Shown in pieces: positions 14,124 through 22,147 of a stretch of DNA of 26,704 nt (within the stretch, counting starts at the first letter, position 1; every line of letters starts with the position of its first letter). The position numbers and the translations under genes were made by a program. Where the stretch lies: the NCBI GenBank assembly GCA_036308645.1, contig JAXJVH010000020.1:1-26704 (forward strand), in the 5' to 3' direction. The DNA is from RUG11462 sp036308645 (GTDB taxonomy: Bacteria > Bacillota > Clostridia > Oscillospirales > Acutalibacteraceae). The notes beneath the pieces are model-generated. The model was not told where the DNA came from. It saw nothing but the letters and a program-made list of their open reading frames with translations, and searched no databases.

Positions 14124-14441
14124 TTACTTTATTACATCTACAGGTAATGACGATGCTTCTTCAGCGGCTTTTGCTTCAGCGTAATCATAAATATTTGCCA
14201 TTCTCAACAAATTATCAGGGTGTTCTTTGAGTCTTTTAAACACCAAGCCCACATCGTCTTTTAAATCATAATAATAATCTCTGCGTAATTCGCTTGTTTC
14301 GCCTTCCCAATATCTGCGACTGCGATTAACCACATCGTTTATACTATTCCATTTTCTTTCAAGCTGACTTATTTTATTCTTGATTATACCTGATTGAGAA
14401 ACTAAAGTATTGGAATCAACCTTTAAATTTATACCGGCCAT
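14124..14441 (-). CDS. WXG100-family protein, WEG motif
   Basis: This 105-residue helical hairpin has the turn RRYWEGETSELRRDYYY around residues 43-59 and the C-terminal signal YDYAE (YxxxE). Its ends resemble those of the other 105-residue WXG100 protein (final PVDVIK against DDVVK), suggesting duplication within the locus. The ribosome binding site is AAGGAG. It is the middle gene of three closely packed WXG100 genes, with 12-13 nt gaps, so cotranscription is very likely. Confidence 0.93.
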   Translation of the reverse strand: MAGINLKVDSNTLVSQSGIIKNKISQLERKWNSINDVVNRSRRYWEGETSELRRDYYYDLKDDVGLVFKRLKEHPDNLLRMANIYDYAEAKAAEEASSLPVDVIK

Positions 14442-14453
14442 TTATTTCACTCC

Positions 14454-14759
14454 TTACACTCTTATAGCGGAAATTATTTCTCCGACATGCCTTTCGCATT
14501 TTTCATAATCAGCTTTGGCTTTATCTTCAAATTTGTTAATTTCGTTCAAATATGAAATCACACGATCCAAAGCATTAACATCGCTATGAAAAACCGACTT
14601 AAACGCCTCACTGGTTGGACCGTCCCACATTGCATCAAGCTGTGTTAAACTATTTTGCAGATCGATCATCAGTTTTTTCATTTCTGCTATGTTAGCGCGT
14701 ATTGTTTCGGCGTCGCTTTTCAAACTGCCTGTATTAATTTTAATTTTATCCGATGCCAT
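14454..14759 (-). CDS. WXG100-family protein, WDG motif
   Basis: This 101-residue helical hairpin has the turn DAMWDGPTSEAF at about residues 42-53 and the C-terminal YEKCE (YxxxE) near residue 85. It resembles the 98-residue WDG protein in both the turn and the aromatic residues after it. The ribosome binding site is AGGAGG. It is the first of the three-gene WXG100 group and lies 23 nt after the 133-residue helical protein. Classical pairing of one WDG-type with one WSG/WEG-type suggests it partners with the next gene product; this is inference. Confidence 0.94.
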   Translation of the reverse strand: MASDKIKINTGSLKSDAETIRANIAEMKKLMIDLQNSLTQLDAMWDGPTSEAFKSVFHSDVNALDRVISYLNEINKFEDKAKADYEKCERHVGEIISAIRV

Positions 14760-14782
14760 TATAATTCCTCCTGATTTTAAGT

Positions 14783-15184
14783 TTAATTCTCTGTATTAAA
14801 AAGGTTGCCTATCAAATTGTTCTCGTCTTTTAATGATACAACTCTTATGTCGTTGTATACAATTCGATTGATTCTTATGTTTATATCTCTTTTTCTTGCC
14901 ACCATGCTTACTGAATCCGAAAGCCTTTCATCTGTGTTAAAATACAACTCTAATATTTTTTCAAGACTTTTGTATAAAACACAAATTTTTTGACATTCTT
15001 CCCAAAGAAGGTTTCTTTGTTTTTCAATGTGCCTTTTAATAGCGTAATCTTCTCTGGTATTCTTTCTTTTAAGTTCAATTATTATAATGTCAAGTTCATT
15101 TAGCTGCTGTCTGAGATTAATCTCGGCCTTTTTCATTTCGCCGATAACCTGACGGCATTTCGTCTTTGATAATTTTATCTGCAT
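14783..15184 (-). CDS. Helical hypothetical protein of the secretion locus
   Basis: This 133-residue protein is predicted helical over residues 1-95, with heptad-spaced leucine and isoleucine (KAEINLRQQLNELDIIII, SLEKILELYFNTDERL). A short beta-like end follows (INRIVYNDIRVVSLKDE). At the place where a WXG100 turn would fall it has LLWEECQ, so the Trp is present but the Gly is not. It may be a distant relative that acts as an export partner or adaptor instead of a classical substrate. No signal peptide or membrane segment is seen. The ribosome binding site is AAAGG. It opens the WXG100 block, 95 nt after the YukD gene. Confidence 0.7.
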   Translation of the reverse strand: MQIKLSKTKCRQVIGEMKKAEINLRQQLNELDIIIIELKRKNTREDYAIKRHIEKQRNLLWEECQKICVLYKSLEKILELYFNTDERLSDSVSMVARKRDINIRINRIVYNDIRVVSLKDENNLIGNLFNTEN

Positions 15185-15279
15185 ATAATCAACCTTTCTG
15201 TATCAAAGTATAACAAATAAAATCATAATTACCTCTTTTATTTCTTAAAAAGCACATTTTTATACCTAAATAGCACACT
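15185..15279 (-). other. 95-nt gap between yukD-like and helical-protein genes
   Basis: The gap has no gene and no stable hairpin. A minus-strand TATACT (15208 to 15203) could be a -10 for the WXG100 block, but the matching -35 region is poor, so I do not call a promoter. Confidence 0.3.
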
Positions 15280-15528
15280 TTACACCAACATAAGGCGACA
15301 ACCATCCGAAATTCCACAGGAATAAAGTGTTTTTCCCCGTTCAAGACGATGCTTTCTTTCTACCCAATACAGTGAAAGCTCATTGTAATTCACATTATTT
15401 TCGCCTTTTACTTTTTTTGAAATCATTTCACTGATTTCAAGTATAATTTTTTCAATCAGAGTATTTTCATCAAGCATAAAATCAAAATTATTATCCAATG
15501 AAGGAATATATACATCAACTAAAATCAT
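15280..15528 (-). CDS. YukD/EsaB-family ubiquitin-like protein
   Basis: This 82-residue protein has a ubiquitin-like beta-grasp pattern. It opens ILVDVYIPSLDNNFDFMLDE, continues with a helix (LIEKIILEISEMISKK), and ends with TLYSCGISDGCRLMLV, the hallmark of YukD/EsaB proteins. These small cytosolic proteins are conserved components of Firmicutes type VII secretion. They lack the diglycine tail of ubiquitin, as here, so conjugation is not expected. The exact role (regulator or assembly factor) is unsettled. It has a GAGG ribosome binding site and begins 10 nt after the preceding 227-residue gene. Confidence 0.88.
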   Translation of the reverse strand: MILVDVYIPSLDNNFDFMLDENTLIEKIILEISEMISKKVKGENNVNYNELSLYWVERKHRLERGKTLYSCGISDGCRLMLV

Positions 15529-15538
15529 ATTTTAACCT

Positions 15539-16222
15539 CTAATCTGCAAATAGATTATCCATAACATCACAACAGGTGTCGGCTCTGCAAGGATAGCAGA
15601 CAGACCCTGACTTATTACTAATATACATAAAGCCTGTTAAACCTTTATCCTGAATTATAACGCGTTCGACAGTTTTTCCGGAATTAATATCCACTTTTTC
15701 TAACAAGCAAACGACGTCACCCTTTTTAAAACACTCATCGGGGCTCTTATCACCATAATCCGAATAATCGGACGGAAGGGAATCTATGTTTTCAAAAGGT
15801 TCGATCTCTTCCGGAAAAATTCCATCGTTTTCAAAATTAATTTTTAAATCGCCCTTGCTCATCATAGATATAAGATATTCGCCTTTTCGACTTCCGGCTT
15901 CAAATAAAGCAACATTTTTTCCGTGCAAATAGTACATTTTTACAGACTCTTCAGAATTACTGCTGACTTTACATATACAATGCCTTGAATTTTTAATTAC
16001 ATTAAAAAAAGCATCAAACGGCGGTAATACTACTGCCTTTTTATTTTCCCATTTAACAATATCTTTGCGGTAGAGTTCAGCAATCACTCTATTAACGTCA
16101 TTTAAGGTTTTAATATCATCTGAAATATCAAATCCGTACCATTTTTTAATTTTATACGCATTAAGAAGCACATACAACTCTTCGCTTGTTAAATAAAACC
16201 TTTCATTAGCAATGCAATCCAT
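15539..16222 (-). CDS. Unrecognised protein of the secretion locus (possibly EspG-like)
   Basis: This 227-residue soluble protein is one I do not recognise. Residues 1-65 look like a helical/winged domain (FYLTSEELYVLLNAYKI, NDVNRVIAELYRKDIV). The rest alternates beta-strands, with a carboxyl region carrying CYPCRADTCC, four cysteines in ten residues that could bind a metal. The general layout, and its place beside the ATPase and WXG100 genes, recall EspG, the substrate chaperone of mycobacterial ESX systems. The sequence similarity I can see is only suggestive. It overlaps the LytTR gene by 17 nt and has AAGGAG 7 nt before its ATG, so the two are translationally coupled. Confidence 0.6.
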   Translation of the reverse strand: MDCIANERFYLTSEELYVLLNAYKIKKWYGFDISDDIKTLNDVNRVIAELYRKDIVKWENKKAVVLPPFDAFFNVIKNSRHCICKVSSNSEESVKMYYLHGKNVALFEAGSRKGEYLISMMSKGDLKINFENDGIFPEEIEPFENIDSLPSDYSDYGDKSPDECFKKGDVVCLLEKVDINSGKTVERVIIQDKGLTGFMYISNKSGSVCYPCRADTCCDVMDNLFAD

Positions 16223-16928
16223 CTAAAAACTCCTTAATAGCCGCTTTATATGATCTTGATAAAGGTACATCTATTCCGCGTTCAAGATAAATAATATTTT
16301 CCGACAGCTTTACTCTAACCAAATGATCTGAATTAAAAGCAAAGCTGCGGTGACATCTTATAAACTGCTTCGGCAACTTATTTAAAAACTCCTCAAGAGT
16401 TCCATACTGCCAATACTCTTTATCCTGCAATCTGATATAAACTTTCTTTTCTCTGATTTCTATGTAAAAAATTCTTGAAAGGGGAATTGCGTGTTTTCCC
16501 TGCCTGTTTTCAAGAATTAATACTTGATCATCAGACTGTTGTTTATGATAAAATTCAGCAATAAAATCATTTATAACATTTTTTGCATTGACATCATTAA
16601 ACGGCCGCAGTAATAAAGACCCTGCTTTTATTCGGGGATTTAAATACTCCATAGGAGAAATCGATGATTCCGCAATTAGCAGTATATCGGCATCTTCTTG
16701 AGTTTCCCGCGTTTTTTGAGCCAACTGAATATCCTGAGTATCCTTAATTTCAAGTAAAGCCATATCTATATTTTTTTCATTTGATAAAAATTTGATTGCT
16801 TCTGAATTTTTACTGTATTCTGATAACTCAAGCGAGTCATCCGATTTATGCGCAACAGCATCTTTTAAACACTCAATCAGTTTTTTTCGCTCATTTGCAC
16901 TTTCATCAAATACAAATAATTCCGACAA
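16206..16928 (-). CDS. LytTR-domain regulator with degenerate receiver
   Basis: In this 240-residue protein, residues 1-120 have the length and layout of a response-regulator receiver, but the acidic pocket is altered. The start reads LFVFDES, the usual phosphoacceptor strand reads MALLEIKD with Glu where Asp is expected, and the conserved Lys is Arg in SLLLRPF. Residues about 140-238 are a LytTR DNA-binding domain (RIFYIEIREKKVYIRL, FIRCHRSFAFN). It is probably phosphorylation-independent and might instead sense a partner. No histidine kinase is nearby. The start is a TTG, supported by GGAGG 8 nt upstream at the very end of the ATPase gene. It likely controls this locus through direct-repeat sites I could not identify. 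Confidence 0.88.
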   Translation of the reverse strand: MSELFVFDESANERKKLIECLKDAVAHKSDDSLELSEYSKNSEAIKFLSNEKNIDMALLEIKDTQDIQLAQKTRETQEDADILLIAESSISPMEYLNPRIKAGSLLLRPFNDVNAKNVINDFIAEFYHKQQSDDQVLILENRQGKHAIPLSRIFYIEIREKKVYIRLQDKEYWQYGTLEEFLNKLPKQFIRCHRSFAFNSDHLVRVKLSENIIYLERGIDVPLSRSYKAAIKEFLDGLHC

Positions 16929-16933
16929 AGTTT

Positions 16934-19900
16934 CTACCTCCGTGCTAATGGAACTATAACTTTCTTTGTATCCTTTTCATCAACAGCATCAGGTAAAAGT
17001 CCGACTCCGGCTTTTTCTGCTTTGTTTTGCTCGGCAAAGGACATATAGTCAAATGTCATAATCTGATTGTTTGTTACTTTACCGCCAAAATGAATACCTT
17101 TCTTATAAGAAATAAACGATTCATATACTTTATATCCGAGCAAAGCTGAACGGTTTGCTAAATCCAACTCGCCTATAAAATATATATTATGTAAACTTCC
17201 TTTTTCGGTAATGTTCTCCACAAAGCCTTTCATATCGTACTTTGAATTATAAACAAGGGGAATAAACCAGCTTAAATCCGAAACAAATATAAAGTATGGC
17301 TTTTCTTTAGCCATTGTTTTAAATATTTCCTCTTCTTCAAGTCCGTCTTTCATAAGATTGTTTTTCAAAGCATTTCTCTCTCTAAATACCGGCAACAATT
17401 CTCCGAAAAACTTAAATATACCGTCTTCATCGCTAATATAGCATATATCGCTTTCATCCTCATAAATATTTAAGCCTTTATCAGGACCGTCGATAATATA
17501 AACATTACAATCTTTTTGCATAACTGACTGCACAAAAACTCTCATGAAATTCGTTTTACCGGTTCTTGCGGCACCGCAAACTAAATAGCAATAAATCTCA
17601 TTCAGCGGGATTGAGTATATTTCTGCATTTTCAGCATTATAACCAACAGGTACAGCGCTTTCAGATTTTTGAAGTTTTTCAAAGGTATCAAGTTTAGAGA
17701 ATTCAGACCATACCGGCTTCTTAGGAATTTCCGGGACTTTTCTTGCGCATTTTCCTGTCCAAGCAGACTTCATTTCTGCGCAAACGCTGCGGATCTTCTC
17801 CATTCGCTGATAATCATTTTCAGCCTCTAAAGCAAGAGCTGTCTGGTATTCAAGTATTCTATCTCCGTAATGTGTAAGGCCTCTGCCCTTTACACCGCTT
17901 TCCGGCATAACTTCAATCTGCATAGTATGAAGATAATCGGCATAAGCAAATTTATCCTGCATAGCTAAACACAGCGTTGTATTAAGATTTTCGCCGACTC
18001 TAGTAGTAATATCGGTTAAACCATAACCGGCACCTGAAATAACAAGAAAAATACCATGACTGATACCCTCTTTAGACAGACGTATCATCTGTTCTTCATA
18101 TATTTCGCCGGTTTTTTCTTTAAAAGCGGCATAGTTGTCAATAAAAATTACTATGGACGGCAAAGTCATACCGTTTACCTGCACATATTGCTTGTAATTA
18201 CCTCCTCTGAAAAGCTCTTTTCTTTCTTTTAAGATAGTGCTCATCATATTGAAGAATTTAGCAATTTTGTCCAGATCATTTTCATACATTACGCCGCCAA
18301 AATGAGGAGCTTCCTCAAATGCACCCATCATTTTACTGCTGAAATCCAACGCATAAATATTAACTGCATCAGGTGAAAACTTTTGAATCAAAGCATAAGC
18401 CATTGTTTGCATCATTGTACTCTTACCGCAAACAATGCTACCCAAAACAGCTATGTGGCCATTTGAGGCAAAATCAACATAAAACGGCATCTGATTCTGG
18501 TTTTCAGGATCATCCATTTTACCTAATACGATGCTTAAATTCCATTCGCCCTTTTGTTGTTTCCATTTTCCGCCAGTAAATCTATTTTTAGAATAATCTT
18601 CAAATTCATCAAGATAAATATGGTCGGGTAATAAAGGCAACCATAATTGCTGTTTATGATTATATCCACATTCTTTAGCAATTTTTGCGAGATACTCTTT
18701 TACCGCACTTAACTGAGTTTTCTCTTTTGCCTGAGGCAATTTTATTCCGAGATTTGCAGCTTCGGCAATAATTTTAGGAGCTAAATTGCCGTTGTCGTTT
18801 TCATCATAAACCTTATCATACAGTTTTATAAAATCTTCAAGTCTTGCTGTATTGTACTTGCTTTCCTGATAGTCGACGCCTGCATTTTCAAGATAATAGT
18901 ATAATTTTTCTACAAGCGTTTTCATATTGTTTTGAGAATCAATACAGTCAGAAGGATTTATTCCGATTTCATCAGCTGATTTTTCCAAATTCTCAATGAG
19001 CTTTTCGATCCATAAATGCTCAGCGTGTTTCTTCTGAGATTGCTTTACGGAATTTCCGGTCATTTCAACCTTGCCGACTGTGTTTAATAATTTAGCAATC
19101 TCTGTTTCTCCAAGCATAAGGTTTTCATCATAAACCGCACCGCTGAATCCGGATTGAAACAGTTCATAAACCTCATCATTGCCTACCTGAAGATAGCCGC
19201 GGCCCGCTTGTGTAATGTATGCCGCATCGGGCTTATGAAGCATGTCTTTACTGTCTTGCTGATCCTGCACTCTAAGACAGAGCCTAAACTTGGAGTTACT
19301 CCAAATATTATCATCAACCGTACCGCTTGGCTTTTGTGTTGCTAATATCAAATGAACACCAAGACTTCGGCCTACCTGCGCTACGCTGATAAGCTCACGC
19401 ATAAAATCAGGTTCTTCTCTTTTCAATTCCGCAAACTCATCTATAATAATAAACAAATGCGGAATAGGAATTGAAGTTTCGCCGTTTTTATATAATTTGG
19501 TATACGCATTAATATTATTAACGCCGTTTTCGGTAAATACTCTTTGTCTGCGACGGTTTTCACTTTTAATTGAAATCATCGCTCTTTTAACCTGGTTACC
19601 GGACAAGTTGGAAATCTGCCCAACCATGTGTGGCAGACCTTCAAAAAGGTTCGCCATACCGCCGCCTTTATAGTCAATAATAAAGAAGCCAATGTCATCA
19701 GGGCTATAATTTACCGCCAAAGACAGCATATATGTTTGCAGCGTTTCACTTTTACCAGAACCTGTAGTACCGGCAACAAGTCCATGAGGTCCATGATACT
19801 TCTCATGAACATCAAGATAACAAGGAGCGCCGCCGGCTTTTTGACCGAGCATACCTCTTATATTCTCATAAATTCTGCACTTTGCCCACAATTCTTTTAC

Positions 19901-21919
19901 CGGCAATTCCTCTAATTTATTAATTTTAAGCATTTCAAAAAATGTAATAGAATTAGGGATTTCACCGCCTTCTTCCATTTCAAGAACCTGCAAAGAAGAT
20001 AAATGTCTTGCAAAAGCCTCAAAGTCATGGTCATTAATACTATCAAACTCAATTTTTTGCCTTTTGCTTTGGTCATCATCCACGCCGTACATTCCTTGAA
20101 AATCAGAAGTATTTTCAATAATAAAATTACAATTATTAGGCAATTCTTCATAACGATCTGTTAACAAAACAGTTGTTAAGCCGCAAGCAGGATTGTTTTC
20201 AAAAACGTATTTTGAAAACAATTCGCCCTCTAACATTGAAATATCGGATATAAAAATTACATAGTACGGTTTTGGTAATTTTTTCTCATTAGCGTCGGAT
20301 TTCTCTTCTATTCTTGTGCGGAATACATTGGTTAATTCATAAAACACATCACTTGCCTCTTCTTTTGAAGTAGCAACAAATCGTGTTTTCTTATCCTCTG
20401 ACCAAACATGGGGTAACCATTTTGCAAACTCCCAGCATCCCGCATCAGATGAAGAATCTTTATTATAAATGTAACCGAGTTTAATATCTGTATAACAATT
20501 GTTAGCAGCCAATTGAGCGCTTAAAACCTTTGCAACCTGTATTGCACCCTGTTTTTTATTTCCGCCGACTACACCGATAAGATTTTTATCAAGTAAATCT
20601 ATCAAAATAGGAACGTTAAAAAGTGTTTTATAATTATCTTTTATAAATTCCGGTTTTTCTGCAAGTTCATCTTTATATAATGTAAACTTCTTTTTAGGTA
20701 CTTCCATTTTCAACGGGAAAGGAGTTTCGCCCAAGCCAATTCTGTGATGCAAAAAGTCATCATGAGTTCTGTTTCTGTTCCAAAGTATTCCTTTGCTTTC
20801 ATCATATTCAAGACATTTTGACGCAGACGGATAAGTATCGTGTAGCTTTTTCTCTGATTGCTGATATTTATCTTTGATTTCCTGCGTTTTTTCAACCAAA
20901 TACTCTTTATAAGTATTAAGACGATATTCTTCCTGTTCTTTTTCTTCTTTTTTCTGGTATCTGATATTTACAAGTGCCCAAATTACACCGATTAACGAAG
21001 ATGAAACCGCCATAATAAGTCCTGAATACATATACAATGAGCTTCCGCTTCCGGATTTAGTTGCAGAATAAACCATAAGCATACAGCCTAAAACCATCGG
21101 CAATGCCATTGTCAACGAAGGACCTATTGTCATAATAAGAGGTTGTTGCTTTGCTTTGTTAAGCGGTGGCGGTGCTTCTATTTCAATAACTTCTTCTTCT
21201 ATTTTTTCATAATTTCGCGGTGCTCTGTGATATAAAGTTTTACCCATCGAAACTTTATTTTCTTCCGCTACATTTCCTGTTTTTTCTTCATGGTGATATT
21301 GCTTTAAATTTTTTCCTATAGATAAAGGATTATTAGAAGTATCAACTGCAAGAATACTGTCAAGAAAAACCATATGAAGTCCGACAATATTAATATAGTC
21401 GCCAAAATTTAACTCAATCTCATTATCAACTCGGGCTGAATTAACATAAATAGCGTTCGGACTGCTGTTTTGAATTTTAAATCCTGTTCCTGTTTTAATT
21501 ATCTTTGCATGCTCTTTTGAAACCATACCGAGATAATTATAAACTATATCATTACCTTCGCCTTTACCGATAGTTATTTCACTAAGATTTTTAATATCGA
21601 ACTTTTTAAAAGAGGTGAAACTATTTTCGATGTTTTTAACAATAATAGATATTTCCTCTTCCTGATCGGTTTTGATTTTCAATAAGTCGCTGTCAACCAA
21701 AGGCTGACCGGTATATTCGTTTCCGCCTTTTTTGATATGATAGTTTTTACCCGACTTAATTTTCCACTGATTTTCAAGAACTTCCATATCAATTTGAAAA
21801 TCTTTATTCAAATGGAAATAATCGCTGTTCAAATTTATTGAATAGTCGGAGTTATTAAGTGATGGCAATAAATACTCTTTAAATGCTTCTTTTGAATATA
21901 CAGATAAAACTAAACTCAT
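16934..21919 (-). CDS. essC: EssC/YukB-type type VII secretion ATPase
   Basis: This 1661-residue membrane motor drives WXG100 export. Residues 1-95 are a beta-rich, degenerate FHA-like region. Residues 110-186 are an FHA domain (ITIGKGEGNDI, MVSKEHAKI). A linker contains GKTLYHRAPR, and two membrane segments span about 262-320. Three FtsK/SpoIIIE ATPase domains follow, with P-loops GTTGSGKSE (near 716), GSIVCGKST (near 1158) and GAARTGKTN (near 1448). The first has a full Walker B, IIIDEFAEL; the second (IFIDNY) and third (IFVSDL) lack the catalytic Glu. This is the single-chain Firmicutes form, not the split EccCa/EccCb form. A GGGGGG ribosome binding site overlaps the preceding gene, with a 1-nt gap. 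FHA links the motor to the kinase two genes upstream. Confidence 0.97.
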   Translation of the reverse strand: MSLVLSVYSKEAFKEYLLPSLNNSDYSINLNSDYFHLNKDFQIDMEVLENQWKIKSGKNYHIKKGGNEYTGQPLVDSDLLKIKTDQEEEISIIVKNIENSFTSFKKFDIKNLSEITIGKGEGNDIVYNYLGMVSKEHAKIIKTGTGFKIQNSSPNAIYVNSARVDNEIELNFGDYINIVGLHMVFLDSILAVDTSNNPLSIGKNLKQYHHEEKTGNVAEENKVSMGKTLYHRAPRNYEKIEEEVIEIEAPPPLNKAKQQPLIMTIGPSLTMALPMVLGCMLMVYSATKSGSGSSLYMYSGLIMAVSSSLIGVIWALVNIRYQKKEEKEQEEYRLNTYKEYLVEKTQEIKDKYQQSEKKLHDTYPSASKCLEYDESKGILWNRNRTHDDFLHHRIGLGETPFPLKMEVPKKKFTLYKDELAEKPEFIKDNYKTLFNVPILIDLLDKNLIGVVGGNKKQGAIQVAKVLSAQLAANNCYTDIKLGYIYNKDSSSDAGCWEFAKWLPHVWSEDKKTRFVATSKEEASDVFYELTNVFRTRIEEKSDANEKKLPKPYYVIFISDISMLEGELFSKYVFENNPACGLTTVLLTDRYEELPNNCNFIIENTSDFQGMYGVDDDQSKRQKIEFDSINDHDFEAFARHLSSLQVLEMEEGGEIPNSITFFEMLKINKLEELPVKELWAKCRIYENIRGMLGQKAGGAPCYLDVHEKYHGPHGLVAGTTGSGKSETLQTYMLSLAVNYSPDDIGFFIIDYKGGGMANLFEGLPHMVGQISNLSGNQVKRAMISIKSENRRRQRVFTENGVNNINAYTKLYKNGETSIPIPHLFIIIDEFAELKREEPDFMRELISVAQVGRSLGVHLILATQKPSGTVDDNIWSNSKFRLCLRVQDQQDSKDMLHKPDAAYITQAGRGYLQVGNDEVYELFQSGFSGAVYDENLMLGETEIAKLLNTVGKVEMTGNSVKQSQKKHAEHLWIEKLIENLEKSADEIGINPSDCIDSQNNMKTLVEKLYYYLENAGVDYQESKYNTARLEDFIKLYDKVYDENDNGNLAPKIIAEAANLGIKLPQAKEKTQLSAVKEYLAKIAKECGYNHKQQLWLPLLPDHIYLDEFEDYSKNRFTGGKWKQQKGEWNLSIVLGKMDDPENQNQMPFYVDFASNGHIAVLGSIVCGKSTMMQTMAYALIQKFSPDAVNIYALDFSSKMMGAFEEAPHFGGVMYENDLDKIAKFFNMMSTILKERKELFRGGNYKQYVQVNGMTLPSIVIFIDNYAAFKEKTGEIYEEQMIRLSKEGISHGIFLVISGAGYGLTDITTRVGENLNTTLCLAMQDKFAYADYLHTMQIEVMPESGVKGRGLTHYGDRILEYQTALALEAENDYQRMEKIRSVCAEMKSAWTGKCARKVPEIPKKPVWSEFSKLDTFEKLQKSESAVPVGYNAENAEIYSIPLNEIYCYLVCGAARTGKTNFMRVFVQSVMQKDCNVYIIDGPDKGLNIYEDESDICYISDEDGIFKFFGELLPVFRERNALKNNLMKDGLEEEEIFKTMAKEKPYFIFVSDLSWFIPLVYNSKYDMKGFVENITEKGSLHNIYFIGELDLANRSALLGYKVYESFISYKKGIHFGGKVTNNQIMTFDYMSFAEQNKAEKAGVGLLPDAVDEKDTKKVIVPLARR

Positions 21920-21920
21920 T

Positions 21921-22133
21921 CTATTCCCCCCTGGAAATTACATCATTAATTAAAGCTTTATTTAATTCATTTTGTTGCTTTATTCTCAAATTATCTTCTT
22001 CCACTTGCTTAAAAACCTTGCGTTTTTTACTTTGCTTATAAATAAAGAAGATTAAAACAACCGAAATAATAACTAAATAAATAATTATTGCAACATCGGA
22101 AATGAATAATTTTAATATTTCAATTGCACTCAT
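21921..22133 (-). CDS. Small single-pass membrane protein of the secretion locus
   Basis: This 70-residue protein has one hydrophobic segment (about residues 11-33: DVAIIIYLVIISVVLIFFIY). A basic stop-transfer (KQSKKRK) and a charged, coiled-coil-like cytoplasmic tail (VEEDNLRIKQQNELNKAL) follow. It is not recognisable as EssA, EssB or EsaA, which are larger or differently built. Its position between kinase and ATPase suggests it bridges them or belongs to the membrane complex. The in-frame GTG at 22148 lies in the ribosome binding site AGGGAG, so the ATG at 22131-22133 is the likely start. The gene is tightly coupled at both ends, with 14 nt to the kinase stop and 1 nt to essC. Confidence 0.75.
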   Translation of the reverse strand: MSAIEILKLFISDVAIIIYLVIISVVLIFFIYKQSKKRKVFKQVEEDNLRIKQQNELNKALINDVISRGE

Positions 22134-22147
22134 AAATAACTCCCTCA

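Noticed and set aside
14783..15184. 133-residue protein as a WXG100 member
   Set aside because: It has Trp in LLWEECQ but no WxG turn, no YxxxD/E signal, and a beta-like C-terminal end.
21921..22133. Small membrane protein as EssB or EssA
   Set aside because: At 70 residues it lacks the kinase-like domain of EssB, and the membrane topology with a cytoplasmic coil does not match EssA closely enough.
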